Origin: Anaerolineae bacterium
GTDB taxonomy: Bacteria > Chloroflexota > Anaerolineae > Anaerolineales > Anaerolineaceae
DNA: 5,612 nt
Assembly (NCBI GenBank): GCA_016213455.1
Contig: JACRAG010000153.1
Coordinates: 1-5,612 of the forward strand
Direction of reading: 5' to 3'
The translations under genes and the position numbers were made by a program. This document shows, in pieces, positions 1 to 5,303 of this stretch. Positions within the stretch are counted from its first letter, which is position 1. Every line of letters begins with the position of its first letter. The notes beneath the pieces were generated by a model. It was not told the DNA's origin. It saw only the letters and a program-made list of their open reading frames with translations, and made no database searches.

Positions 1-336
1 CTGCGCGCCGCCGTCGCCGGGCTGTGCGAACCGGCCCTGCTGCGCAACCCGGAGCACACCAAACGCGTATTAAGCTTAATGGACTGCATCACCACGCGCC
101 TGTCCGAAGCGCCCGCTCCGCGCGGCGAGGACTGGGGCGTGCTGCGCCAAGCGTTGGGTTACGCCTGGTCCGTGGCTGCCGTCGCAGATTGGCCGGCTGC
201 ACGCCCTCTATTGGAAAGCTGGGCCGCCTCGACCGATCGCGACGTACGCTGGGTGTTGCGGGAAAACCTGAAGAAAAGCCGCCTGACCCGCTGCGACGCC
301 GGCTGGGTCACAATGATGAAAAAACGTTTGGGGTAA
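1..336 (+). CDS. HEAT-repeat protein, C-terminal fragment (start outside window)
   Basis: The frame beginning at base 1 is open and runs 111 codons to a TAA at 334-336, so this is the C-terminal end of a larger gene. An ATG at 79 lies inside the helical region and is unlikely to be the true start. The fragment reads as paired amphipathic helices rich in Leu, Ala and Trp, ending in RDVRWVLRENLKKSRL, the pattern of a HEAT or DNA-alkylation-repeat-like solenoid. Such repeats usually bind proteins or nucleic acid; no catalytic motif is visible, so no specific role can be given. The next gene starts 7 bases after the stop, which suggests co-transcription and possibly translational coupling. The family call rests on helix periodicity and the terminal motif, not on a database match. 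Confidence 0.7.
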   Translation: MRAAVAGLCEPALLRNPEHTKRVLSLMDCITTRLSEAPAPRGEDWGVLRQALGYAWSVAAVADWPAARPLLESWAASTDRDVRWVLRENLKKSRLTRCDAGWVTMMKKRLG

Positions 337-343
337 GCATCGC

Positions 344-1510
344 ATGTCGAAGAAAAGAAAATTGGCGCTTGGCTGCCTGGTCATCGTACCGGCGGCCTGT
401 CTCCTCCTGACTCTCGCAATCTTTTTGTCCAACCTGGGTTTGCCAACCCAGTCAAAGCAGGTGGATGTGCTCTCCGCACAGGACCGCTACCAGGCGGCCG
501 AATATCGCCACCTGCGCGCGGCGCTGGGTGATTCGGTTTGGCCCGGCTTTGGATCACAGCCCGCGCCGGTGATGCTGTTCAATGAACAGCGCCTGTTCCT
601 GCTGGGCATGGCAGATCCTGCTGACGGCTGGGTCAAAGTGCCCGACCCGGCTCCCCGCGGCGCGGCCTGGCAGCCCCAGTCCGGCGAGGAATTTGACAGC
701 CTGCCCGTCTATTCGCAGGTGACCGCCGACCCCGCCAAAGACGTGGGCGCTTTCACCGTGCGGGTGGGTGACCAGTATGTGGCCTGCCTGACCACCCTGG
801 AAGCCATGCGCATCGGGATGGTGGAAGCGGTGCGCGGCGACCTGCCGGATTTCCTGAAACCCATCTTCCCCTACCGCATCTTCCCGCTGGCCATGATCAA
901 CAATGAGTGGCACATCCTGGGCCTGGCGCACGAGGGTTTTCACGCCTACCAGGGCAGCCTGGCCCCGGCGCGCCTGGATGCCGCCGAGCTGGCTGAGCGC
1001 AACCTGGCCAAAACCTACCGCGCGCAGGTCGATTCCATGCTGGACGGCTGGAAGAATGAGGTGAGCCTGCTGCACCAGGCCTTGAAGAGCACGGACGATG
1101 CACAGACTCGCGACCTGGCAAGGCAGTTCCTGGCGCAGCGCGAGCAGCGCCGTGCGGACGCGCGCCTGGACTCCGCGCTGGCGCAGTACGAGCGCGACCG
1201 CGAATGGCTGGAAGGATTGGCAAAATATACGGAACTGGAGCTGTGGCGCGCCGGACGTGACGCCGCCGATTACACGCCCCTGCCGGTGCCCGCGGGCGTG
1301 AAGGATGTCAACGATTACCAGGGCTTCCAGCAATACTACAACGAACAGGTGCGGCTGGTCGGCACGCAGGACCCCTCCGGAGAGCAGGTGTTTTATTACA
1401 CCGGCTGGGCGCAGGCCGAACTGCTGGACCGCTTCTCGCCGGGCTGGAAAGAGCGCATTCTGAACGACGACGCCAGCCTGGAAGATCTGCTGCGCGAAGC
1501 GCTCCGTTAG
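344..1510 (+). CDS. Membrane-anchored putative zinc metallopeptidase (HEGFH motif), uncharacterised
   Basis: This 388-residue protein opens with a basic MSKKRK followed by one hydrophobic segment (about residues 7-31). That fits a single N-terminal anchor with the rest outside the membrane; cysteines in the segment are followed by more hydrophobic residues, so a lipoprotein is unlikely. The key motif is H196-E-G-F-H200, the HExxH zinc site. About 90 residues later comes E290-G-L-A-K-Y, which resembles the segment carrying the third ligand (Glu) in gluzincin peptidases. Residues 211-290 between them are highly charged, heptad-like helix. The ATG at 344 is preferred: it gives a normal anchor, and GGGGTAAG at 330-337, overlapping the upstream stop, can act as a ribosome site. 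It lies 7 bases after the HEAT-repeat gene and converges with another HExxH gene. Coding status is well supported; peptidase activity is inferred from motifs, and the substrate is unknown. Confidence 0.8.
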   Translation: MSKKRKLALGCLVIVPAACLLLTLAIFLSNLGLPTQSKQVDVLSAQDRYQAAEYRHLRAALGDSVWPGFGSQPAPVMLFNEQRLFLLGMADPADGWVKVPDPAPRGAAWQPQSGEEFDSLPVYSQVTADPAKDVGAFTVRVGDQYVACLTTLEAMRIGMVEAVRGDLPDFLKPIFPYRIFPLAMINNEWHILGLAHEGFHAYQGSLAPARLDAAELAERNLAKTYRAQVDSMLDGWKNEVSLLHQALKSTDDAQTRDLARQFLAQREQRRADARLDSALAQYERDREWLEGLAKYTELELWRAGRDAADYTPLPVPAGVKDVNDYQGFQQYYNEQVRLVGTQDPSGEQVFYYTGWAQAELLDRFSPGWKERILNDDASLEDLLREALR

Positions 1511-1517
1511 GCCTGGC

Positions 1518-1540
1518 CTGTCCGGCCCCGATCCGGACGG
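1518..1540 (+). terminator. Small GC-rich hairpin just after the HEGFH gene
   Basis: CTGTCCGG at 1518-1525 can pair with CCGGACGG at 1533-1540 (eight pairs, one of them U-G) around a 7-base loop, beginning 8 bases after the stop codon. No T-run follows, so it is not a classic intrinsic terminator. It could protect the 3' end of the transcript or simply reflect the GC content. Confidence 0.3.
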
Positions 1541-1561
1541 TAGGGTGGATCTCAAAATAAT

Positions 1562-1590
1562 GATCGGGCTGGGAAACGCCCGGCCCGATC
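1562..1590. terminator. Probable bidirectional terminator between convergent genes
   Basis: Bases 1562-1573 (GATCGGGCTGGG) pair with 1579-1590 (CCCGGCCCGATC) as a 12-bp stem with one T-G wobble and a 5-base loop AAACG. It sits between two convergent genes, 52 bases after one stop and 46 bases from the other. Read on the minus strand, the stem is followed almost at once by ATTATTTTG, a reasonable U-rich tail, so it should best terminate the HEWIH gene. On the plus strand the following bases are only moderately T-rich, so termination of the HEGFH gene is likely weaker. Confidence 0.75.
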
Positions 1591-1611
1591 GTGATCATTC
1601 CAATTCTGTTA

Positions 1612-1629
1612 TATTACAGTGCTGTAATA
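1612..1629. repeat. 8-bp inverted repeat TATTACAG / CTGTAATA
   Basis: TATTACAG (1612-1619) and CTGTAATA (1622-1629) are perfect inverted arms around a central TG. It lies 6 bases beyond the stop of the minus-strand gene and 22 bases from the larger GC-rich hairpin. A 2-base centre is too short for a stable RNA loop without losing inner pairs, so it may be a protein site, an auxiliary terminator element or chance. It stands out in an AT-rich patch within GC-rich surroundings. Confidence 0.4.
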
Positions 1630-1635
1630 AACCTC

Positions 1636-2925
1636 TCACTGCAGCATACCCTGCAGTTCCTCAAAGGATTTGACCTGCCCGATGGCGCGCAAAAACGCAG
1701 CCAGCGAGGGATACCGCTGGCGCAGCGCCTGGACTGCCGGTCCAACCGGGTCCTCCCCGGCTGCCCCGCCACCCGGCGTGTCGTTGTACGCCCCGTGGAA
1801 GGCGAAGTAGGCCTGGTTGAGTTTGCGAATCAGGTAGCCGTTTTCCCAAAACACCTTGCGCCGCGCTTCCATATATGCCTCAGCCTCCACCACCTTGCCC
1901 TCCGCCAGCAGACGGTCCGTCTCCAGGCGCGTGACGCGCATCTCTTTGCGGTAATCAAACACGGGCGGGGTCGGTTCAGGCTCTTCCACGGCAGGCTGAT
2001 CAGACGGTTCAGGCTCGGGCGCCGGCTCCGGCGGCGGGGGCGGCACTTTTTCAGGGTAGAAGCGCTCCAGCAGCGCCCGTCCAATCTCTTTGCCCGCCAG
2101 GCTGGCAGTGGTCTCGTTGATCGTGCGCATCTGCGGCGTGGCATCATAGCGCACACCCAGCGGGCGCAGGGTGAGGAAATTGTGGATCCACTCGTGCGCC
2201 ACCACCTCGGTCAGCCACACGATGTCACTGGTGCTCTGCACCATGGTCGGGTACACCCCCACCCCGCCAATCGCCACCACCAGCGCGGATTTATCCAGGT
2301 TGGTCGCCACATCTTCCTCCATGCGGATGCGCTCTTCCAGCGACAGCCCCGGCAGGAGGGAAATGTTGGCGTCCTGGCTGATCTCGGTGCGCGGCGAAAC
2401 GATCAGCGCGTACGGCAGCGGGGTGACGTGATACAGCACCGGGGGCATGGGCTGTCCTGCGCTGACCAGGCCCATGCCGCGCAGCACCTCGCTCAATTGC
2501 GCCTGCAGCACCTCCTCCGCCAGCGGCGCCAGGCGCTTCTCCAGCGCCCGCGCTTCAGCCAGTTCGGCGCGTTTATCCGCGCTGGCTTGTTCGGGATTGT
2601 CCACGTTTGGGTCAGCGTAGATCACCGTCACTTCATAATTCAGGCGGTCCATGCGCTGGATCAACGCCAGGTAGCGGTACACGGTCTCGCGCTGCTGGTC
2701 GATATCCATGTAACGCGGCGCGCCCAGGGCAGCCTGGGCCTGTTTCATCCCCAGCGCGTCCAGCGTCCACGCCACAAAGTTGAATTCCTGCCAGCGGGTG
2801 TATACGCGGATGCGGTCAAGCTTGTCCACCAGCAGCCAGTCGCTGCGCACAAACAATGCCGCAACGATGCACAGCATAATCACATTGGAAAGGATCGTGT
2901 CCAGGAGATGCAGGGTTCGACGCAT
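1636..2925 (-). CDS. Membrane-anchored putative zinc metallopeptidase (HEWIH...NETTA), uncharacterised
   Basis: This 429-residue protein begins with one hydrophobic segment (about residues 8-26), which should anchor it with the bulk outside. H244-E-W-I-H248 is followed after 22 residues by E271 in INETTAS, matching the HExxH plus downstream NE-x-x-A arrangement of gluzincin peptidases. The spacing suits a third zinc ligand at E271. The region around residues 105-150 is charged and probably coiled coil. After the catalytic segment comes a Pro/Glu-rich linker (295-321) starting PPPPPEPAPEPEP, then a C-terminal helical domain holding LNQAYFAFHGAY (369-380) and PGG (384-386). I associate that tail with uncharacterised Chloroflexota proteins. 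A long open frame also exists on the opposite strand, but only this one shows an anchor, zinc motif and domain structure. The start has no Shine-Dalgarno but a TATAAT box 6 bases upstream. Substrate unknown. Confidence 0.85.
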   Translation of the reverse strand: MRRTLHLLDTILSNVIMLCIVAALFVRSDWLLVDKLDRIRVYTRWQEFNFVAWTLDALGMKQAQAALGAPRYMDIDQQRETVYRYLALIQRMDRLNYEVTVIYADPNVDNPEQASADKRAELAEARALEKRLAPLAEEVLQAQLSEVLRGMGLVSAGQPMPPVLYHVTPLPYALIVSPRTEISQDANISLLPGLSLEERIRMEEDVATNLDKSALVVAIGGVGVYPTMVQSTSDIVWLTEVVAHEWIHNFLTLRPLGVRYDATPQMRTINETTASLAGKEIGRALLERFYPEKVPPPPPEPAPEPEPSDQPAVEEPEPTPPVFDYRKEMRVTRLETDRLLAEGKVVEAEAYMEARRKVFWENGYLIRKLNQAYFAFHGAYNDTPGGGAAGEDPVGPAVQALRQRYPSLAAFLRAIGQVKSFEELQGMLQ

Positions 2926-2931
2926 GGGTTA

Positions 2932-2937
2932 ATTATA
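2932..2937 (-). promoter_or_regulatory. -10 box (TATAAT) of a possible leaderless promoter for the HEWIH gene
   Basis: On the minus strand the sequence before the start codon reads CCCCTATAATTAACCCATG. The consensus TATAAT ends 6 bases before the A of the ATG, so transcription would be expected to begin at or within a base or two of the start codon. No Shine-Dalgarno-like sequence lies upstream. Together these suggest a leaderless mRNA. No good -35 hexamer is found at 16-18 bases; CTGGTT is nearer (14 bases) and TTGTCA further (30 bases). Confidence 0.55.
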
Positions 2938-3010
2938 GGGGCGGAGATTAAAACCAGGCTGAGGATGTGACAACTTTCGTTTCTATGACACTACTTCAAA
3001 CAAGGCATTG

Positions 3011-3016
3011 TATAAT
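3011..3016 (+). promoter_or_regulatory. -10 box (TATAAT), candidate glgC promoter
   Basis: A perfect TATAAT lies in an AT-rich stretch about 98 bases before the glgC start codon and would place the transcription start near 3022-3024. The best -35-like hexamer, ATGACA at 2985-2990, is 20 bases away, longer than the preferred 17, so the promoter may depend on an activator or use a different -35. Confidence 0.5.
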
Positions 3017-3023
3017 TATCAAC

Positions 3024-3033
3024 AACGATCGTT
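3024..3033. repeat. 10-bp perfect palindrome AACGATCGTT in the glgC leader
   Basis: AACGATCGTT reads the same on both strands and lies right where transcription from the TATAAT at 3011 would start. That position would suit a repressor site. A related ACGATC recurs at 3053-3058. Ten-base palindromes also occur by chance, so the regulatory reading is tentative. Confidence 0.3.
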
Positions 3034-3102
3034 CTTGCACAATGGATTCACGACGATCACGCCGGATCCTCTTCACAACATCATATCGGTTCGTTCAGGG
3101 AC

Positions 3103-3108
3103 AGGAGG
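3103..3108 (+). promoter_or_regulatory. Ribosome binding site AGGAGG deciding the glgC start
   Basis: A perfect AGGAGG ends 5 bases before the ATG at 3114. It fixes that codon as the start, against the longer reading frame that extends upstream to a GTG at 2967 through the promoter region. Confidence 0.9.
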
Positions 3109-3113
3109 AAAGA

Positions 3114-4391
3114 ATGGCCTCACTTGATAGAATTCTGGCGGTCATTTTGGGAGGTGGGCGCGGTGCCCGACTTTACCCCCTCACCAAATTGCGCTCCAAG
3201 CCAGCCGTTCCCATGGGCGGGAAGTATCGTTTAATCGATATTCCCATCAGCAACTGCCTCAATTCCGGCATTTACCGCATCGCGGTTCTCACCCAGTTCA
3301 ACTCCGTCTCACTCCACCGCCACATCAGCCAGACTTATGTCTTCGATGTGTTCCACACCGGTTGGGTCAACATCTGGGCTGCCGAGCAAACCACCGATAA
3401 CGCCGACTGGTACCAGGGTACAGCCGACGCGGTGCGCAAACAGCTCAGCCAGATCCGCTCCACCCATGCCGAAAACGTGCTGGTGCTGGCGGGCGATCAC
3501 CTCTACCGCATGGATTATTCGGAGATGGCGCGCTTCCACTGGGAGCACAACGCCGACATCACCGTGGCAGTCCAGCCGGTGCGCACAGACGAGGCTTCAC
3601 GCCTGGGCATCCTCAAACGCGATGCCAACTGCCGCATCACCCGCTTTGCCGAAAAACCCAAAGACCCCGCGCTGCAGGCTGAAATGGTCAGCCGCGACGA
3701 CCCGGTGCGCCCCTTCCTCGGCTCGATGGGCATTTACATGTTCAAGACCGAAACACTGTGCGACGTTCTGGAGAACAACGCTTTTGACGACTTCGGCGGG
3801 CAGGTGATTCCCTTCGCGCTCAACAACCACGAAGTCTTCGGCTTCGACTTCGACGGCTACTGGGAAGATATCGGAACCATCCGCTCCTTCTACGAGACCA
3901 ACCTGGCGCTGGCAGACCCCAACCCGCGCTTCAGACTCTTCGATCCCGAAAAGCCCATCTACAGCCACCCGCGCTTCCTGCCCGGCTCCATCGTCGACAA
4001 CTCGGTCCTGGAGCATGTACTCCTGGCGGAAGGCTGTTCGCTCAAGCGCTGTGAGATCCGCCATTCGGTGATCGGCCTGCGCAGCCAGATCCACTCCGGC
4101 GCGGTGATCCTCGACACGATCATCATGGGCGCAGACTACTACGAAAAGAACTGCACCGAAGACCGCGGCGACGATTCGGATCATCCCTGCATTGGCATCG
4201 GGCGGGACTGCTTCATCCAGGGCGCCATCATCGACAAAAATGCGCGCATCGGGCGTGGCGTGGTGATCAAACCCTTCCCGCGCGGCACCGAACTGGAAAC
4301 CGCCGATTATGCCGTGCAGGACGGCATCGTGGTCATCCCCAAGAACGGGGTGATCAAACCGGGCACGGTCATCGGACCGAAAAACGAGTAA
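3114..4391 (+). CDS. glgC: Glucose-1-phosphate adenylyltransferase (ADP-glucose pyrophosphorylase)
   Basis: Makes ADP-glucose and pyrophosphate from ATP and glucose-1-phosphate, the committed, allosterically controlled step of bacterial glycogen synthesis, in the cytoplasm. The 425-residue length is normal. The N-terminal nucleotidyltransferase domain shows G13-GGRGARLYPLT, K29-PAVP, YQGTADAV (100-107), GDHLYRMDY with catalytic D128, FAEKP with K181 (glucose-1-phosphate site) and YWEDIGT (249-255) with D252. The C-terminal part (about 290-425) is a left-handed beta-helix with hexapeptide-like repeats. Phrases such as GKYRLIDIPISNC, LTQFNS, YSHPRFLP, MGADYYE and IIDKNARIG are closer to cyanobacterial and plant enzymes than to the E. 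coli type. K375 and K410 fall where those enzymes carry their two 3-phosphoglycerate-site lysines, so related effector control is possible but unproven. The start is set by AGGAGG. An intrinsic terminator follows; no other glycogen gene is in the window. Confidence 0.97.
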   Translation: MASLDRILAVILGGGRGARLYPLTKLRSKPAVPMGGKYRLIDIPISNCLNSGIYRIAVLTQFNSVSLHRHISQTYVFDVFHTGWVNIWAAEQTTDNADWYQGTADAVRKQLSQIRSTHAENVLVLAGDHLYRMDYSEMARFHWEHNADITVAVQPVRTDEASRLGILKRDANCRITRFAEKPKDPALQAEMVSRDDPVRPFLGSMGIYMFKTETLCDVLENNAFDDFGGQVIPFALNNHEVFGFDFDGYWEDIGTIRSFYETNLALADPNPRFRLFDPEKPIYSHPRFLPGSIVDNSVLEHVLLAEGCSLKRCEIRHSVIGLRSQIHSGAVILDTIIMGADYYEKNCTEDRGDDSDHPCIGIGRDCFIQGAIIDKNARIGRGVVIKPFPRGTELETADYAVQDGIVVIPKNGVIKPGTVIGPKNE

Positions 4392-4397
4392 ACCCTT

Positions 4398-4426
4398 ACA
4401 GGAGGCGCACAGCCTCCTGTTTCTTT
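4398..4426 (+). terminator. Intrinsic terminator of glgC
   Basis: ACAGGAGGC (4398-4406) pairs perfectly with GCCTCCTGT (4412-4420) as a 9-bp stem around GCACA, and the stem runs into TTTCTTT (4420-4426). It begins 7 bases after the glgC stop. The stem contains an AGGAGG, but pairing hides it and it is too far from the next start to act as its ribosome site. Confidence 0.9.
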
Positions 4427-4429
4427 GAT

Positions 4430-4434
4430 GGAGG
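4430..4434 (+). promoter_or_regulatory. Ribosome binding site GGAGG supporting a TTG start
   Basis: GGAGG followed by TGGA precedes the TTG at 4439. The 4-base spacing is somewhat short but usable. No ATG or GTG lies in frame upstream within the short gap, and the first internal ATG (4484) has no ribosome site, so TTG is the best start for the methyltransferase. Confidence 0.6.
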
Positions 4435-4438
4435 TGGA

Positions 4439-5101
4439 TTGGACGAAGCGGCTCTGGCGGCTTACTTTGAGAAAACCCGCCGCATGCTGGAAGAAAGCTA
4501 TCTGGCGCATAGCGAACCGTGGCGGCAGTCGGGCATGTCCGGTCCCTACCAGCGCTGGGTGTCATTGCGCAAACCGGTCGCGGATGCGGTGCAGCGCAGC
4601 GGAACCTTTCTGGATACCGGCTGCGCCAACGGCTACCTGCTGGAATGCCTGCTGCTTTGGACTGCGGAACGCGGACTGCATATCGAAGCTCACGGGCTGG
4701 ATCTATCCGAGCGGCAGGTGGAGCTGGCCCGCCGCCGGCTGCCGCACTGCAGCGCCAACCTGCATGTGGGCAACGCCTGGGACTGGACGCCCCCGCAGCG
4801 CTACGACTTCGTGCGCACCGAACTGTGCTACGTGCCGGCTGCGCTGGAACGCGCCTACCTGGAGCGCCTCGCCCAGGATTTCCTTGCCCCGGATGGCCGG
4901 CTGCTGGTCGCCAACTATGCCGAAAGCCACTCGGAGCCGGAGAAAACCGTCTTCCCGGAAAACACCCCCATCACCGACCTGCTGGCGCGGCTGGAGCAGT
5001 TGGGCATGCGCCCCGAAGCCCACTTCGACGGCTACGACCCCATCAAAGGCCGCCGGACACGCGTGGCTTCGCTGACCCGCGCCGGCGTCCTGGGCGGGTA
5101 A
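4439..5101 (+). CDS. Class I SAM-dependent methyltransferase, substrate unknown
   Basis: A 220-residue protein with the Rossmann-type methyltransferase core. Motif I is FLDTGCANGYLLE (57-69), a variant of the usual D-x-G-x-G-x-G with Ala-Asn in the glycine loop. Motif II is GLDLSERQVELARRRL, with acidic D88 expected to bind the SAM ribose. GNAWDW (111-116) fits the adenine-contact segment, and YDFVRTELCYVP occupies the motif IV strand, followed by a helix and the strand DGRLLVANY. The C-terminal part is short, leaving no clear substrate domain, so a small-molecule substrate is more likely than DNA, though this is inference. The start is TTG. It lies 47 bases after glgC on the same strand but beyond a strong terminator, so it depends on read-through or on a promoter inside glgC. 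The frame at 4425 that overlaps it has no methyltransferase motifs and is a shadow. Confidence 0.85.
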   Translation: MDEAALAAYFEKTRRMLEESYLAHSEPWRQSGMSGPYQRWVSLRKPVADAVQRSGTFLDTGCANGYLLECLLLWTAERGLHIEAHGLDLSERQVELARRRLPHCSANLHVGNAWDWTPPQRYDFVRTELCYVPAALERAYLERLAQDFLAPDGRLLVANYAESHSEPEKTVFPENTPITDLLARLEQLGMRPEAHFDGYDPIKGRRTRVASLTRAGVLGG

Positions 5102-5303
5102 GGTCTGGCCGGTGGAGGGCGGAGCCGGAACGGGTAGGTTGCTGAGGTTCACCCCGGCTGCCATCACCTTACCCGCATGCGGACCAGCGGCTCTGGCAGG
5201 CGCAAAGGATGGAGCCGGCACCATGACTGCCGGCAGCGTACTGCCAGGAAAAGTGTGACATCAAGATTACTTTTGTTGGCTATTATCTTCCATCCCCAGT
5301 ACT
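5102..5303. other. Non-coding gap with no clear feature
   Basis: No convincing gene lies here. The stretch contains a 10-bp palindrome CCGCATGCGG (5173-5182), an inverted pair CTGGCAG (5193-5199) / CTGCCAG (5241-5247), and a GTGACA (5255-5260) with TATTAT (5281-5286) 20 bases later that is a poor promoter match. No hairpin with a T-run follows the methyltransferase. The AT-richer end merges into the recombinase remnant, and part of this gap may be decayed coding sequence of that element. Confidence 0.5.

Noticed and set aside
387..402. Lipobox in the N-terminus of the HEGFH protein (PAAC)
   Set aside because: The cysteine is followed by another strongly hydrophobic run and the residue at -3 is Pro, so a transmembrane anchor fits better than a lipoprotein signal.
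554..1555. Minus-strand open frame of 333 codons opposite the HEGFH gene
   Set aside because: Low-complexity His/Gln/Val-rich translation with no recognisable motif; the plus-strand frame is clearly the real gene.
1591..2970. Long plus-strand open frame of 459 codons opposite the HEWIH gene
   Set aside because: Its translation is full of His, Arg and Gln with no domain pattern, as expected for the antisense of a GC-rich gene. The minus-strand frame has an anchor, zinc motif and ordered domains.
2967..3113. N-terminal extension of GlgC from a GTG at 2967
   Set aside because: It runs through the TATAAT box and leader, has no ribosome site, and would add residues unlike any GlgC; the AGGAGG before 3114 settles the start.
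3597..4565. Minus-strand open frame of 322 codons opposite glgC
   Set aside because: It overlaps an unmistakable glgC and spans a terminator; it is an antisense shadow.
5255..5286. GTGACA and TATTAT as a promoter for the recombinase remnant
   Set aside because: The spacing is 20 bases, neither box is a full consensus, and the region is probably decayed coding sequence.
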